From: an uncultured Eubacteriales bacterium
GTDB taxonomy: Bacteria; Bacillota; Clostridia; Lachnospirales; Lachnospiraceae
Assembly (NCBI GenBank): GCA_900314565.1
Contig: OMVU01000012.1
Location: 87,383 to 149,861, forward strand
Length of the DNA: 62,479 bases
Direction of reading: 5' to 3'
A program made the translations under genes and the position numbers. This document shows, in pieces, positions 45,961 through 53,818 of the stretch. The stretch's first letter is position 1. Each line of letters opens with the position of its first letter. The notes under the pieces are model-generated. The model was not told the DNA's origin, made no database searches, and saw only the letters and a list, made by a program, of their open reading frames with translations.

Positions 45961-48900
45961 ATGGATCCTGTAAGACAGAGAAAAAAACTTGAGACCTGGC
46001 GCAACGGTCTTCTCGATCTTGGACGCCGCAACCGCATGATGAATTATCGAAGGACCAGGCGGGGCACGCTGCACATTACGACGCCTGATTTTGAGACGCT
46101 GTTTGCGAAGATCGCCGGCAGCACACGGGCTGTCCCTTTCAAGAAGCGGGTCGACGTGAGCCATGACGCCTATCTTACGGGCTTTTTTGCTCTCATGGAC
46201 AGCCTGTCGGCACCTGTAGAGCTCGTGACAGGGGAGATCGGTTCCGATCTGCCGACAGAGGAAATGCAGAGTACGCTCAGGAACCTCCGCCAGAAGGCGA
46301 AGCTGTCCCTGGAGGAGCAGGGTATCAATATTCTCTACCTGAGCTTCGGCTTTCTGGAGTGGAAACAGAAACCGTCGGAGCCGCCGCTTTCCTCGCCGCT
46401 AGTCCTGGTACCCGTCACGATCGAGCGAAAGTCGATCACGAGCGGCTTTTCTCTTCGCAGGCTTGATGAAGATATCGTTGTGAACCCGACGCTCGACTAT
46501 GCTTTAAATACCCTTTTCGGGATCGATCTTCCTGATTTTGACCCCGAGGAGGGAATCCTCGCATATCTTGATCTTGTACAGGAGCTCGTACAGGACAGCG
46601 GCTGGACTGTGCATAAGGAAGCGGATCTGGGACTCCTTTCCTTCCTGAAAATCGTTATGTACAGGGATCTTCTGAAGTATGAGGACAGGATCTTTGAGAA
46701 TCCGGTCATCCGGGCCTTCTGCGGCGATCCGTCCGGCCTGAAGCTGCCGGATGAGGATGCCGGGAATTTTGACCATGACGGGATCTCCTATCTTGAGAAC
46801 TGCCAGGTCGTGAACGCGGACGCAAGTCAGCTGGACGCGATCCGTATGTCCAGACAGGGCGTCAGTTTTGTCCTCATGGGACCTCCCGGCACGGGCAAAA
46901 GCCAGACGATCACCAATATCATTGCCGAGGGACTCGCAGACGGGAAGAAGATTCTTTTTGTGTCCGAGAAAATGGCCGCTCTGAACGTCGTTCTGAACAG
47001 GCTGCGTGAGAGCGGTCTCGGCGATTACTGTCTGCCTCTCCACAGCTGCAAGACGGAGAAGAAGAGCGTAGTGCAGGAGCTTGCGAGAACACTGGATGAG
47101 CCGGTCGTCGCGGCGCCCGCTGAAGATTACCTTTCTATTGAGAGGGCCTTCCGGGAGAGGGAGGAGCTTCGGAAGTATTTTTCTCTGATGCACGGGGAAC
47201 GAAGCCCTCTCGGGCACAGCATCTCGGAGGCAGTCAGCGAGCTCATCCGGCTTGAGGAGGAACCTGCGGTCATTCTTCCGGAATCCGGATCTTACTGCGC
47301 CTTTCGGGGGCAGGATTATGCTCTTCGCATGGAAGCGCTCGTAAAGTATCAGGATTTTTCGCGCAGGACCGGGGAAAATCCGTTCACGAACCCGTGGCGC
47401 GGGACTTCCATAAAGATGGTGACTTATGAGAGGATGCATGAGATCAGGGAGGTGTCAGCAGTACTTCTTAAGACGCTTCCGGCGCTTCGTGAGGAGGGAG
47501 ACGGTACGATCGGCGGGATCCTTTCATTTTCAGAGGGGATCTGCGAGTATGAGGAACTTTATGCCGGCGGCAGGAAATATGTCTCCCCGGTCTTTACGGA
47601 GGAGATGAATGCGGAGCTGGCAGAGCGTGATCTGGCAGGAGTCCGGAATGTGTACCGCGGTGCCGACGGGTGCGGTATTTCCGCGGAGGACATTAAGAGT
47701 CCGGACCGAAGAAAGATGACCTTTGAGGCGCTTGGCGGCGCCTTTCGTCTGGTGCGCGAGATCGGCGGATTTATTGAGCAGACAGCACGGGAGACCGGAC
47801 AGGTGATCCCGTATACGGCAGAGGGAGTGCGCAGGATCGGCGAGCTTGCCGGGGTGCTGTCGATCCCTTACGCGATGCGTGCCGAGTGGTTCGGGGAGGG
47901 CGTGTATGAAAATCTCCTCGGGCTGGTCCGCGTCCGGAAAATGAGGGTCGGGATCGTAAACGGCAGCCGTGAGGATCTTCTGGCGGGATGGAAGGAGGAA
48001 TTTCTCGGATTCGAGACCGGAGAGATCCTCGGGAGGTTCGAGAGGGAGTCCGCATCCTTTTTGAGAAGGCTTGGAGGCAGCTACCGGAGAGACCGGGCTC
48101 TTCTCCTCTCCATGCGGAAGGCCGGCGCGCCGGCTGACGACAGGTCGCTCCTTGCGGGGCTTCGCGCGCTCAATGCCTACCGTGAGGAAATCATCGGGCT
48201 TGTGAGCACCGAGGAACAGTGCGCGGGACTGCTCGGAGGATATTATCTCGGGGAAAATACAGACTGGAATTACGTGGAAGAAGTCCTTTATGCTGCAAGA
48301 CCTGTGCAGGAGTACGCTGCGAAATACGGAATATCGGAGATCCTTGCGTCGGAACTCAGCCTGAAGGGGGAAAGCCGGACGGTCAGGATCGGAGGTTATA
48401 CACCGGAGGAGGTCCTTGCGGGGGAATTCCTCACGCGCTGTGAGCAGTCAGCGGAACGGATCGGGATGCCTCTCACGGAGAAGGCGCAGATCCTTCGCAG
48501 GCAGATCGCGGAAGGCCCGGCTGCGGCGGATAGGGCGGCGGAGGCCGTTTCCCGCATGATGAGGGAGCCGGAGGGGGACCTCGCGAAGATCGAGGAGGCG
48601 CTCCTTGCCTATCTGGAGGAGGAGAAGACTTTCGAGAACCGGAGAAGAGAGCTCCTTGCATATTTCGGCGGTTCATCCGGCATCACGGGGGAGGAGGCCG
48701 CACAGTCAGGAGAGAGAAGTCGCTGTCCGTCAGATGAGGAGATCCTTCAGGCCGGGAAAAGGCTTTCGGAGATCCTCCTTAAGGAAGGATTTTCGGAAAA
48801 TGAAGATCCGTACCGCGTGCTGCAGGCCTTTGCGGGGACTGTCCGGAAATTCTTCGAATGGTTCCCGGAGGATGATCTCGCGGGACTGTCCATCGACGAT

Positions 48901-50673
48901 TTCTGTGAGAAGGTCCGCGGATGCAGCGATATCGAAAAGCTCTACAGCTGGCTGAGCTTTGAGGATACAAGGGAGATGTGCCAAAAGGCCGGCGTATCCG
49001 GGTTCATCGATGCATGTATTGAAAAGGGCATTGAGCCCCTGCATTATGCGGATGTCTTTCAGAAGAGCTTTTATACGAAGTGGCTTTTTGAGCTGCTGTC
49101 CGACGGGGATGCGAAACTGCTTCGAAATTTCAGATCGCATGTCCATGAGGCCCTGATCGACCGGTTCTCGGCGGACGATAAGGATTCGCTCCGCATCGCC
49201 CGGGAGCGTCTCGGTGAGATGCTGACGCGCAGGAAGCCGGAGAGCCGTGCAACGATCAAGAAGGGCAGCGAGATGGGGATCCTTCGGCATGAGGCCAATA
49301 AGAAGAGGAGCATCAAGCCGATCAGAAGGCTTCTCCGGGAGATCCCGAACCTTGTCATGAGCCTGAAGCCCTGCCTGATGATGTCACCGCTCTCGGTCGC
49401 CTATTTTCTGGATCCGGACCAGTATACATTTGATATGGTCATCTTCGATGAGGCTTCGCAGATCCTTCCGGAGGACGCAATCGGCGCGATCTGCCGGGGA
49501 AAACAGGTCATTATCACGGGAGATACCAGACAGATGCCGCCGACGAGCTTCTTTACCACAGCGGTCAGGGGGACTGAGGATCTTGACCGGGACGAGGAGG
49601 AGTTCTATGACGAACCGGTCAGCGAGTCCGTTCTTGATGAGGCCGCCGCATATCTTCCGTCCTGCATGCTCCTGTGGCATTACAGGAGCAGGGATGAGTC
49701 CCTGATCGCATTTTCGAACCGGGAGATCTACGGGAATAAGCTGATCACATTTCCCGGATGCGGCCGGCAGCCTGACCGCGGGATCGAGTATGTGCTGGTG
49801 GAAAACGGCATTTACCGGGACAGGAGCAATGTCGCGGAAGCGGACAGGTGTGTGGAGCTCATCCGGGAGCATATCCTGCTTCATCCGGAGAGATCGCTCG
49901 GAGTGGTGGCATTTTCCGAAAAGCAGCAGAGCGTGATCGAGAATGCGGTCGGACGTTTCAGGCTGCAGCACCCGGAGTATGAGGACTTTTTCGACGAGGA
50001 GCGCGAAGAGCCGTTCTTTGTGAAGAATCTTGAAAATGTTCAGGGAGATGAGCGCGACACGATCCTCTTCAGTATCTGTTACGCAAAGAACGAGCAGGGA
50101 AGAATGTACATGCGGTTCGGGCCGCTCGGTGCAGCCGGCGGGGAGCGCAGGCTGAATGTTGCGATCACGAGAGCCAAGTACAATGTGAAGCTTGTCGGGT
50201 CGATCCTGCCGGAGGATATAGATCTCACGAGGACGCAGGCCGAGGGCGTGCGGATGCTTCGGGACTATATTGCGTTTGCAATGGTCGGAGGCGCGGAACA
50301 CTCTGCCGGGAAAGACAGGGCGGAGGAAGGATGCTTTGAGGATGTGGTCGCGGAGTTCATCCGGCAGCAGGGCTATACGGTGCGGCGGAATGTCGGCGCG
50401 TCCCGATGCAGGGTGGATATTGCCGTCGGGGAGAACGGAGTGAATGATTCGTTTTTCGCGGGGATCGAGTGCGACGGGGACAGTTATACGATGGGACGCA
50501 CAGTCAGGGAGAGAGATGTCCTTAAGAAAGCGATGCTGAGATCCATGGGATGGCGGATGCATCACGTGTGGTCCTTTAACTGGTTCCGGATGCCGGAAGA
50601 GGAGAAGCAGAGGCTTACAGAGTTCCTTAATGAAGCGAGGAAAAGCGCGGAAGGGCAGGGTGAGAGCCAATGA
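45961..50673 (+). CDS. DUF4011-SF1 helicase-Vsr-like nuclease fusion (candidate defence protein)
   Basis: 1570 residues from the ATG preceded by GGGGGAG; the frame extends 17 codons further. The N-terminal ~270 residues match DUF4011 ('LETWRNGLLDLGRRNRMMNYR', in part). The SF1 helicase is split: Walker A GPPGTGKS at 307-314, then ~800 mostly helical residues, then Walker B DEASQ at 1163-1167, 'TGDTRQMPP' (~1183) and 'VQGDERDTI' (1360) with 'ERRLNVAITRAK' (~1394). The C-terminal ~100 residues are a PD-(D/E)xK nuclease of the Vsr/MTES_1575 type: D1486 in 'RVDIAV', 'IECDG' at 1502-1506, 'RERDVLKK' and 'WRMHHVWSFNW'. This architecture is known among antiphage candidates (DUF4011-helicase-Vsr, 'Hhe'). 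The next gene is coupled by ATGA. Confidence 0.85.
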   Translation: MDPVRQRKKLETWRNGLLDLGRRNRMMNYRRTRRGTLHITTPDFETLFAKIAGSTRAVPFKKRVDVSHDAYLTGFFALMDSLSAPVELVTGEIGSDLPTEEMQSTLRNLRQKAKLSLEEQGINILYLSFGFLEWKQKPSEPPLSSPLVLVPVTIERKSITSGFSLRRLDEDIVVNPTLDYALNTLFGIDLPDFDPEEGILAYLDLVQELVQDSGWTVHKEADLGLLSFLKIVMYRDLLKYEDRIFENPVIRAFCGDPSGLKLPDEDAGNFDHDGISYLENCQVVNADASQLDAIRMSRQGVSFVLMGPPGTGKSQTITNIIAEGLADGKKILFVSEKMAALNVVLNRLRESGLGDYCLPLHSCKTEKKSVVQELARTLDEPVVAAPAEDYLSIERAFREREELRKYFSLMHGERSPLGHSISEAVSELIRLEEEPAVILPESGSYCAFRGQDYALRMEALVKYQDFSRRTGENPFTNPWRGTSIKMVTYERMHEIREVSAVLLKTLPALREEGDGTIGGILSFSEGICEYEELYAGGRKYVSPVFTEEMNAELAERDLAGVRNVYRGADGCGISAEDIKSPDRRKMTFEALGGAFRLVREIGGFIEQTARETGQVIPYTAEGVRRIGELAGVLSIPYAMRAEWFGEGVYENLLGLVRVRKMRVGIVNGSREDLLAGWKEEFLGFETGEILGRFERESASFLRRLGGSYRRDRALLLSMRKAGAPADDRSLLAGLRALNAYREEIIGLVSTEEQCAGLLGGYYLGENTDWNYVEEVLYAARPVQEYAAKYGISEILASELSLKGESRTVRIGGYTPEEVLAGEFLTRCEQSAERIGMPLTEKAQILRRQIAEGPAAADRAAEAVSRMMREPEGDLAKIEEALLAYLEEEKTFENRRRELLAYFGGSSGITGEEAAQSGERSRCPSDEEILQAGKRLSEILLKEGFSENEDPYRVLQAFAGTVRKFFEWFPEDDLAGLSIDDFCEKVRGCSDIEKLYSWLSFEDTREMCQKAGVSGFIDACIEKGIEPLHYADVFQKSFYTKWLFELLSDGDAKLLRNFRSHVHEALIDRFSADDKDSLRIARERLGEMLTRRKPESRATIKKGSEMGILRHEANKKRSIKPIRRLLREIPNLVMSLKPCLMMSPLSVAYFLDPDQYTFDMVIFDEASQILPEDAIGAICRGKQVIITGDTRQMPPTSFFTTAVRGTEDLDRDEEEFYDEPVSESVLDEAAAYLPSCMLLWHYRSRDESLIAFSNREIYGNKLITFPGCGRQPDRGIEYVLVENGIYRDRSNVAEADRCVELIREHILLHPERSLGVVAFSEKQQSVIENAVGRFRLQHPEYEDFFDEEREEPFFVKNLENVQGDERDTILFSICYAKNEQGRMYMRFGPLGAAGGERRLNVAITRAKYNVKLVGSILPEDIDLTRTQAEGVRMLRDYIAFAMVGGAEHSAGKDRAEEGCFEDVVAEFIRQQGYTVRRNVGASRCRVDIAVGENGVNDSFFAGIECDGDSYTMGRTVRERDVLKKAMLRSMGWRMHHVWSFNWFRMPEEEKQRLTEFLNEARKSAEGQGESQ

Positions 50674-51122
50674 TCGAGCTTATGAAGAATATGGAGGAAC
50701 CGGAGCAGGCGGAACCGGTCTGCGACCCGGAACAGGCGAAACAGGTCTGCGATCCGGAACAGACGGAACAGGTCTGCGATCCGGAACAGACAATTGCTCT
50801 GGAAGAAACGGAAAGGCTCATGTCAGAGTATGATCCGGAGCAGACAGCGGAGCTGATCGTGGAGGAGGAGCCCGGAAGGTCGGAAGACCTGACAGGCTCC
50901 GGAATCTTTCTTTTTGACGGGATGGAGTTTCGGACCCCTTCAGAGCTGGCCCGCTATTTCCAGAGCTATGCGGATGAATCAAGACGTGCGCTCAGCAGGA
51001 AGGTGCGGCAGCTGTACGCTGATAAGGAGCACCTTCTGCCGGAATTTGAGGCATGGCTCATTGCAATCGGAAAAGAGAAGGAGCTCAATGCCTGGAAAAG
51101 GAAAATACAGGGCATGCGCTAG
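50670..51122 (+). CDS. 150-residue partner protein coupled to the helicase-nuclease
   Basis: 150 residues. Its ATG overlaps the helicase stop (ATGA), so it is translationally coupled. The N-terminal half is acidic and carries three 9-residue repeats (xxxVCDPEQ) at 14-40, encoded by 27-bp DNA repeats, and a fourth DPEQ at 55-58. A conserved-looking C-terminal domain (~78-145) has 'FLFDGMEFRTPSELARYFQ' and 'FEAWLIAIGKEKELNAW', a pattern of small helical modules with a Gly...Leu-Ala...Trp-Leu...Gly-Lys signature. I do not recognise a family. No membrane segment. Probably an accessory or sensor of the helicase. Confidence 0.7.
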   Translation: MIELMKNMEEPEQAEPVCDPEQAKQVCDPEQTEQVCDPEQTIALEETERLMSEYDPEQTAELIVEEEPGRSEDLTGSGIFLFDGMEFRTPSELARYFQSYADESRRALSRKVRQLYADKEHLLPEFEAWLIAIGKEKELNAWKRKIQGMR

Positions 51123-51835
51123 GCCAGAAGGCCGGCGAGCGGGCCAAAGAAATAAGCATCCGCTGTGACAATGACAATGGCTGTCAGCAGAAGGAGCACA
51201 AGCTTTCCGGGGTTCAGCCTGCGGCGGAGCGCTCCGATGACGTCCGTCCGCTCAGTCTTCCCGGAAGGAATTCCCGCAATCTTGCTGAAGTGACAGTAAA
51301 ATGCAAGCGCCGCGAAGACGATCAGGATGATGAGCGCCTCGATGTTGTTGAAGAATACAGCATAGATGATGCCTAAAAAGACCGGGATCACCACACCGCC
51401 GATGCACAGGTATTTGGTCGCAAAGACGACGAGCATGCCGGCGATGTTGGCAAGAAGGCCCCAGAAGGGATCAAAAATGACGAAGGCGATACTGCTCGAG
51501 GCAACGCCCTTTCCGCCCCGGAATTTCATCCAGAAGGGGAAGTCATGGCCGAGCGTCGCACCGAGTCCCGCGTAGAGAAGAGCCATTTTTCCGATGTCCT
51601 CCCCGAAAAGGAGATAGCTTACGACGGAGGCTGCGGCCGTTTTCATAAGGTCGCCGATGAGGACGGTGATGCCCGCTTTGAACCCGAGATTCGCCATCAC
51701 GTTGGCCATACCGGGATTGCCGGACGTTCCGAGCTCCCGGGCGGGTCTTCCGGTGAGTTTTCGCACTACGATCTCCGCGGTCATAAAGCAGCCGAAGAGA
51801 TAGCCGATGAGGAGACAGATGATTCGTTCTTTCAT
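51119..51835 (-). CDS. plsY: PlsY-type glycerol-3-phosphate acyltransferase
   Basis: 238 residues from the ATG with AAAGGAA upstream. Multi-pass membrane enzyme that uses acyl-phosphate to acylate glycerol-3-phosphate. Motif 1 'ELGTSGNPGMANVM', motif 2 'GHDFPFWMKFRGGKGVASS' and 'GDLMKTAAAS' are present; a slight change is GTSGNPG for the common GSGNxGxxN. The stop shares a CTAG palindrome with the convergent partner gene (TAG on both strands). A half PE1 copy lies just upstream. Confidence 0.88.
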   Translation of the reverse strand: MKERIICLLIGYLFGCFMTAEIVVRKLTGRPARELGTSGNPGMANVMANLGFKAGITVLIGDLMKTAAASVVSYLLFGEDIGKMALLYAGLGATLGHDFPFWMKFRGGKGVASSSIAFVIFDPFWGLLANIAGMLVVFATKYLCIGGVVIPVFLGIIYAVFFNNIEALIILIVFAALAFYCHFSKIAGIPSGKTERTDVIGALRRRLNPGKLVLLLLTAIVIVTADAYFFGPLAGLLA

Positions 51836-51865
51836 TAGCAGGTTCCTTTTACTCTCTGACATAGT

Positions 51866-51966
51866 CAGGCAATTGCGACAGTCTGTACTTTATGGAATTT
51901 GTATGAACAGTCAAACGGCTTCCGCGCCAGGAACTTCTGACATTCACGCAAGATGTGGAAAAGCCT
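51866..51966 (-). repeat. PE1 half copy
   Basis: Reads, on the plus strand, as the reverse complement of the right arm of PE1 ('caggcaattgcgaca', 'caaacggcttccgcgcca', 'gaacttctgacattcac', 'agatgtggaaaagc'). The left arm is missing, so no palindrome can form. It lies between plsY and the lysR-type gene. Confidence 0.82.
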
Positions 51967-51977
51967 GCGCGTAGCGG

Positions 51978-52865
51978 TCACGGGAGTCGCTTTTTCCGCT
52001 CTTTATAATACTTCAAAATTGCGTCGACGAACACCGGAATATCCTGATTCAGGTAATCCTTGTTGTAGGCCAGATAGACCTGATGCTGCGGAGCCTTCAC
52101 CGAGAAGGGGTAGGATACGTAGCCTCTGCTGTCCAGGTGATCTGCGATGCATGCCGGCACGATCATCCAGTCGTCGGGATCCTCAAAGTATTTCTCTGCG
52201 GTCGGGGTGATGTTCACCCGGATCTTGGACTGGAAAGGCGGCCACCACTGATTGTGCCATTCGCGGAAGATATCGCAGTAAGATTCATGGATCTCATGGT
52301 GGGCTTTGAGCGCTGAGGGATGGATCCCCTGCTCGTATTCCTCCCGCGCACCTTCTTTTTTAAAGACGACCCTGTATTCTTCCTCGAAGAGCAGCAGAGC
52401 TTCGAGATCAGGATAGGGGGACGGTGCCTGGGTGATGCCGATGTCGATACGCTGGTGCTCCAGCAGAGTATAGATCCCGGTGGACCTGTGATCCTCGAGA
52501 GAGAAGTAGATCTCGGGGTGCTCCTTCCGAAATGCCTTGATGAATTCCGGAAGCGAATAATCCTGCATGCTGTTGATGCTGCTGACCGTCAGGTAGTGAC
52601 GGATATGGTCATCCTGCAGGTGCATGGCCTGGGTGTTCAGGACCAGCATGCGGCGGGCAATATCATAGAAAGCTGCGCCTTCCACGGTGAGGCGGATACG
52701 GTTCCTGCCTTTTCCGCGCTCGAAGAGGCGGATGCCCAGTTCGTTCTCAAGTGTGACGAGCCGTTTGCTGACGGTCGATTCTGTAAGATAATGATTTTTT
52801 GCGGTCGCCGAAAGGCTTCCGGACTCGCGCAGGTCGATAAAAAGTTCCAGGGATCCGATGTCCAT
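51978..52865 (-). CDS. LysR-family transcriptional regulator
   Basis: 295 residues starting MDIGSLELFIDLRESGSLSATAK; the frame continues upstream through the promoter but is not coding. N-terminal HTH (~1-60, 'TESTVSKRLVTLENELGIRLFERG', in part), then an effector-binding periplasmic-binding-like domain (~90-290). Ligand unknown. It is divergent from the 30-residue membrane peptide, so it may regulate that gene. Confidence 0.88.
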   Translation of the reverse strand: MDIGSLELFIDLRESGSLSATAKNHYLTESTVSKRLVTLENELGIRLFERGKGRNRIRLTVEGAAFYDIARRMLVLNTQAMHLQDDHIRHYLTVSSINSMQDYSLPEFIKAFRKEHPEIYFSLEDHRSTGIYTLLEHQRIDIGITQAPSPYPDLEALLLFEEEYRVVFKKEGAREEYEQGIHPSALKAHHEIHESYCDIFREWHNQWWPPFQSKIRVNITPTAEKYFEDPDDWMIVPACIADHLDSRGYVSYPFSVKAPQHQVYLAYNKDYLNQDIPVFVDAILKYYKERKKRLP

Positions 52866-52929
52866 TTTTTGTAAGAGCCCTCCGTAAAGAATAGTCGAAA
52901 ACGGAACATTTAATGAGAAAATTATTCGT

Positions 52930-52958
52930 TTTACATTTATTCTAACATGAGTTATAAA
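52930..52958 (+). promoter_or_regulatory. Promoter of the 30-residue peptide gene
   Basis: TTTACA, 17 bp, TATAAA. Lies in the ~160-bp divergent region with the LysR-type gene. Confidence 0.65.
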
Positions 52959-53027
52959 GAAAATGAAGGGCGGGTGAATATGTGACCCGCATGAACAATC
53001 ACACGGAAAAGACATCGGAGGGAAAAA

Positions 53028-53120
53028 ATGATCGCAGCAGTATGGATGGGACTGATCGCTTGCTTCGGCGCAGTTATGGGAGCAGATATCGCTTACCAGA
53101 TGAAGAAGTACGAGAGATAA
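53028..53120 (+). CDS. 30-residue single-pass membrane peptide
   Basis: Encodes MIAAVWMGLIACFGAVMGAD followed by IAYQMKKYER. Excellent SD (GGAGGG, 5 nt before ATG). One hydrophobic helix (~2-22) with a basic C-terminus, an inside-positive topology. The unit has its own promoter and terminator, so it is a real independent transcript. Too short for family assignment; comparable peptides tune membrane transporters or kinases. Confidence 0.72.
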   Translation: MIAAVWMGLIACFGAVMGADIAYQMKKYER

Positions 53121-53159
53121 AGAAAAATTAAGAGAGAGTATAAGAGAATAGAACCGTAA

Positions 53160-53216
53160 GGTCCCGCAGGATATTTCAATGAGCTGATCATTGCAATATC
53201 CTGTGGGATCTTTTTT
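53160..53216 (+). terminator. Terminator after the 30-residue peptide
   Basis: GGTCCCGCAGGATATT / AATATCCTGTGGGATC, 16 bp with two weak pairs, then six T that merge with the end of PE2 copy E. Confidence 0.92.
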
Positions 53217-53441
53217 ATTCTTCATCGCGCAATACTTTCGACTGCAGTCGTGAGATACGCGCGCAAAGTGAAAATTGCCTTCATCGTGAGTACAATCTCG
53301 CGATGAAGAATAAAAGCCTCAGCTACACAATGCTCCACTGGAGCATTGTTACGCATGCTTAGGCACGGCGGATCGCAGCCGCGCGATTGGGAAAGTGCTT
53401 CGCACCTCGCGCGGCGCGGCAGGAACGCCGAGGCGTTCTTG
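53217..53441 (-). repeat. PE2 structured element, copy E (longest)
   Basis: On the minus strand: AAGAACGCC/GGCGTTCcT hairpin, CCGCGC...GCGCGG stem with GGTGCgaaGCAC, an extra insert with a perfect ACAATGCTCCA/TGGAGCATTGT hairpin (53327-53349), then the switch module with left arm ATTCTTCATCGCG, internal CGATGAAG, CGACTGCAGTCG hairpin and right arm CGCGATGAAGAAT. Abuts the preceding terminator. Confidence 0.87.
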
Positions 53442-53546
53442 AATTGTGTCCCATGTCTCCGGAAAGAAGGATGAATAATCCCGCCCGCTTTGCTATAATA
53501 GGGGATATCGGCGAAGGCCAGGTGCCTCCGTCATGGTTCTTTATGA
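53442..53546 (+). other. Short spacer between PE2 and PE1
   Basis: Contains a TGCTATAAT extended -10 box (53491-53499) and a short open frame starting at 53471 with weak support. The promoter could read across PE1 into the vWA gene. Confidence 0.4.
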
Positions 53547-53792
53547 CAGGCTCTTGCGAAACTCTGTGCAAAATGAAATTGTGAGAACATTCAAACAATC
53601 TGCACAAGCCTTAGAACTTCTTCATGAACGAAAGATGTGGAATGAGCAAAAACCGTTCTGTCCGAGCGCAGCGAGTTAACGTTTTTTGCGAATGCTTTTC
53701 CACATCTTGAGTGAATGTTAGAAGTTCTAGGCGCGGAAGCCGTTTGAATGTTCATGCAATTTCCATGAAGCACAGACTTTCGCAATTGCCTG
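53547..53792 (+). repeat. PE1 palindromic element, complete copy
   Basis: 246 bp with ends CAGGC...TTGCGAAA and TTTCGCAAttGCCTG. The arms pair along nearly the whole length: 'acattcaaac' with 'gtttgaatgt', 'agaacttctt' with 'agaagttct', 'agatgtggaa' with 'ttccacatct', 'gcaaaaacCGTT' with 'AACGttttttgc'. Tip: 'ctgtccgagcgcagcgag'. The vWA-lectin gene begins 27 bp downstream. Confidence 0.92.
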
Positions 53793-53818
53793 TTCTGTAT
53801 GAGCTGGAAAGGAATTCT

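Noticed and set aside
52866-53225. 120-codon N-terminal extension of the LysR regulator
   Set aside because: It would run through the divergent promoter and the 30-residue peptide gene; the family N-terminus begins at 52865.
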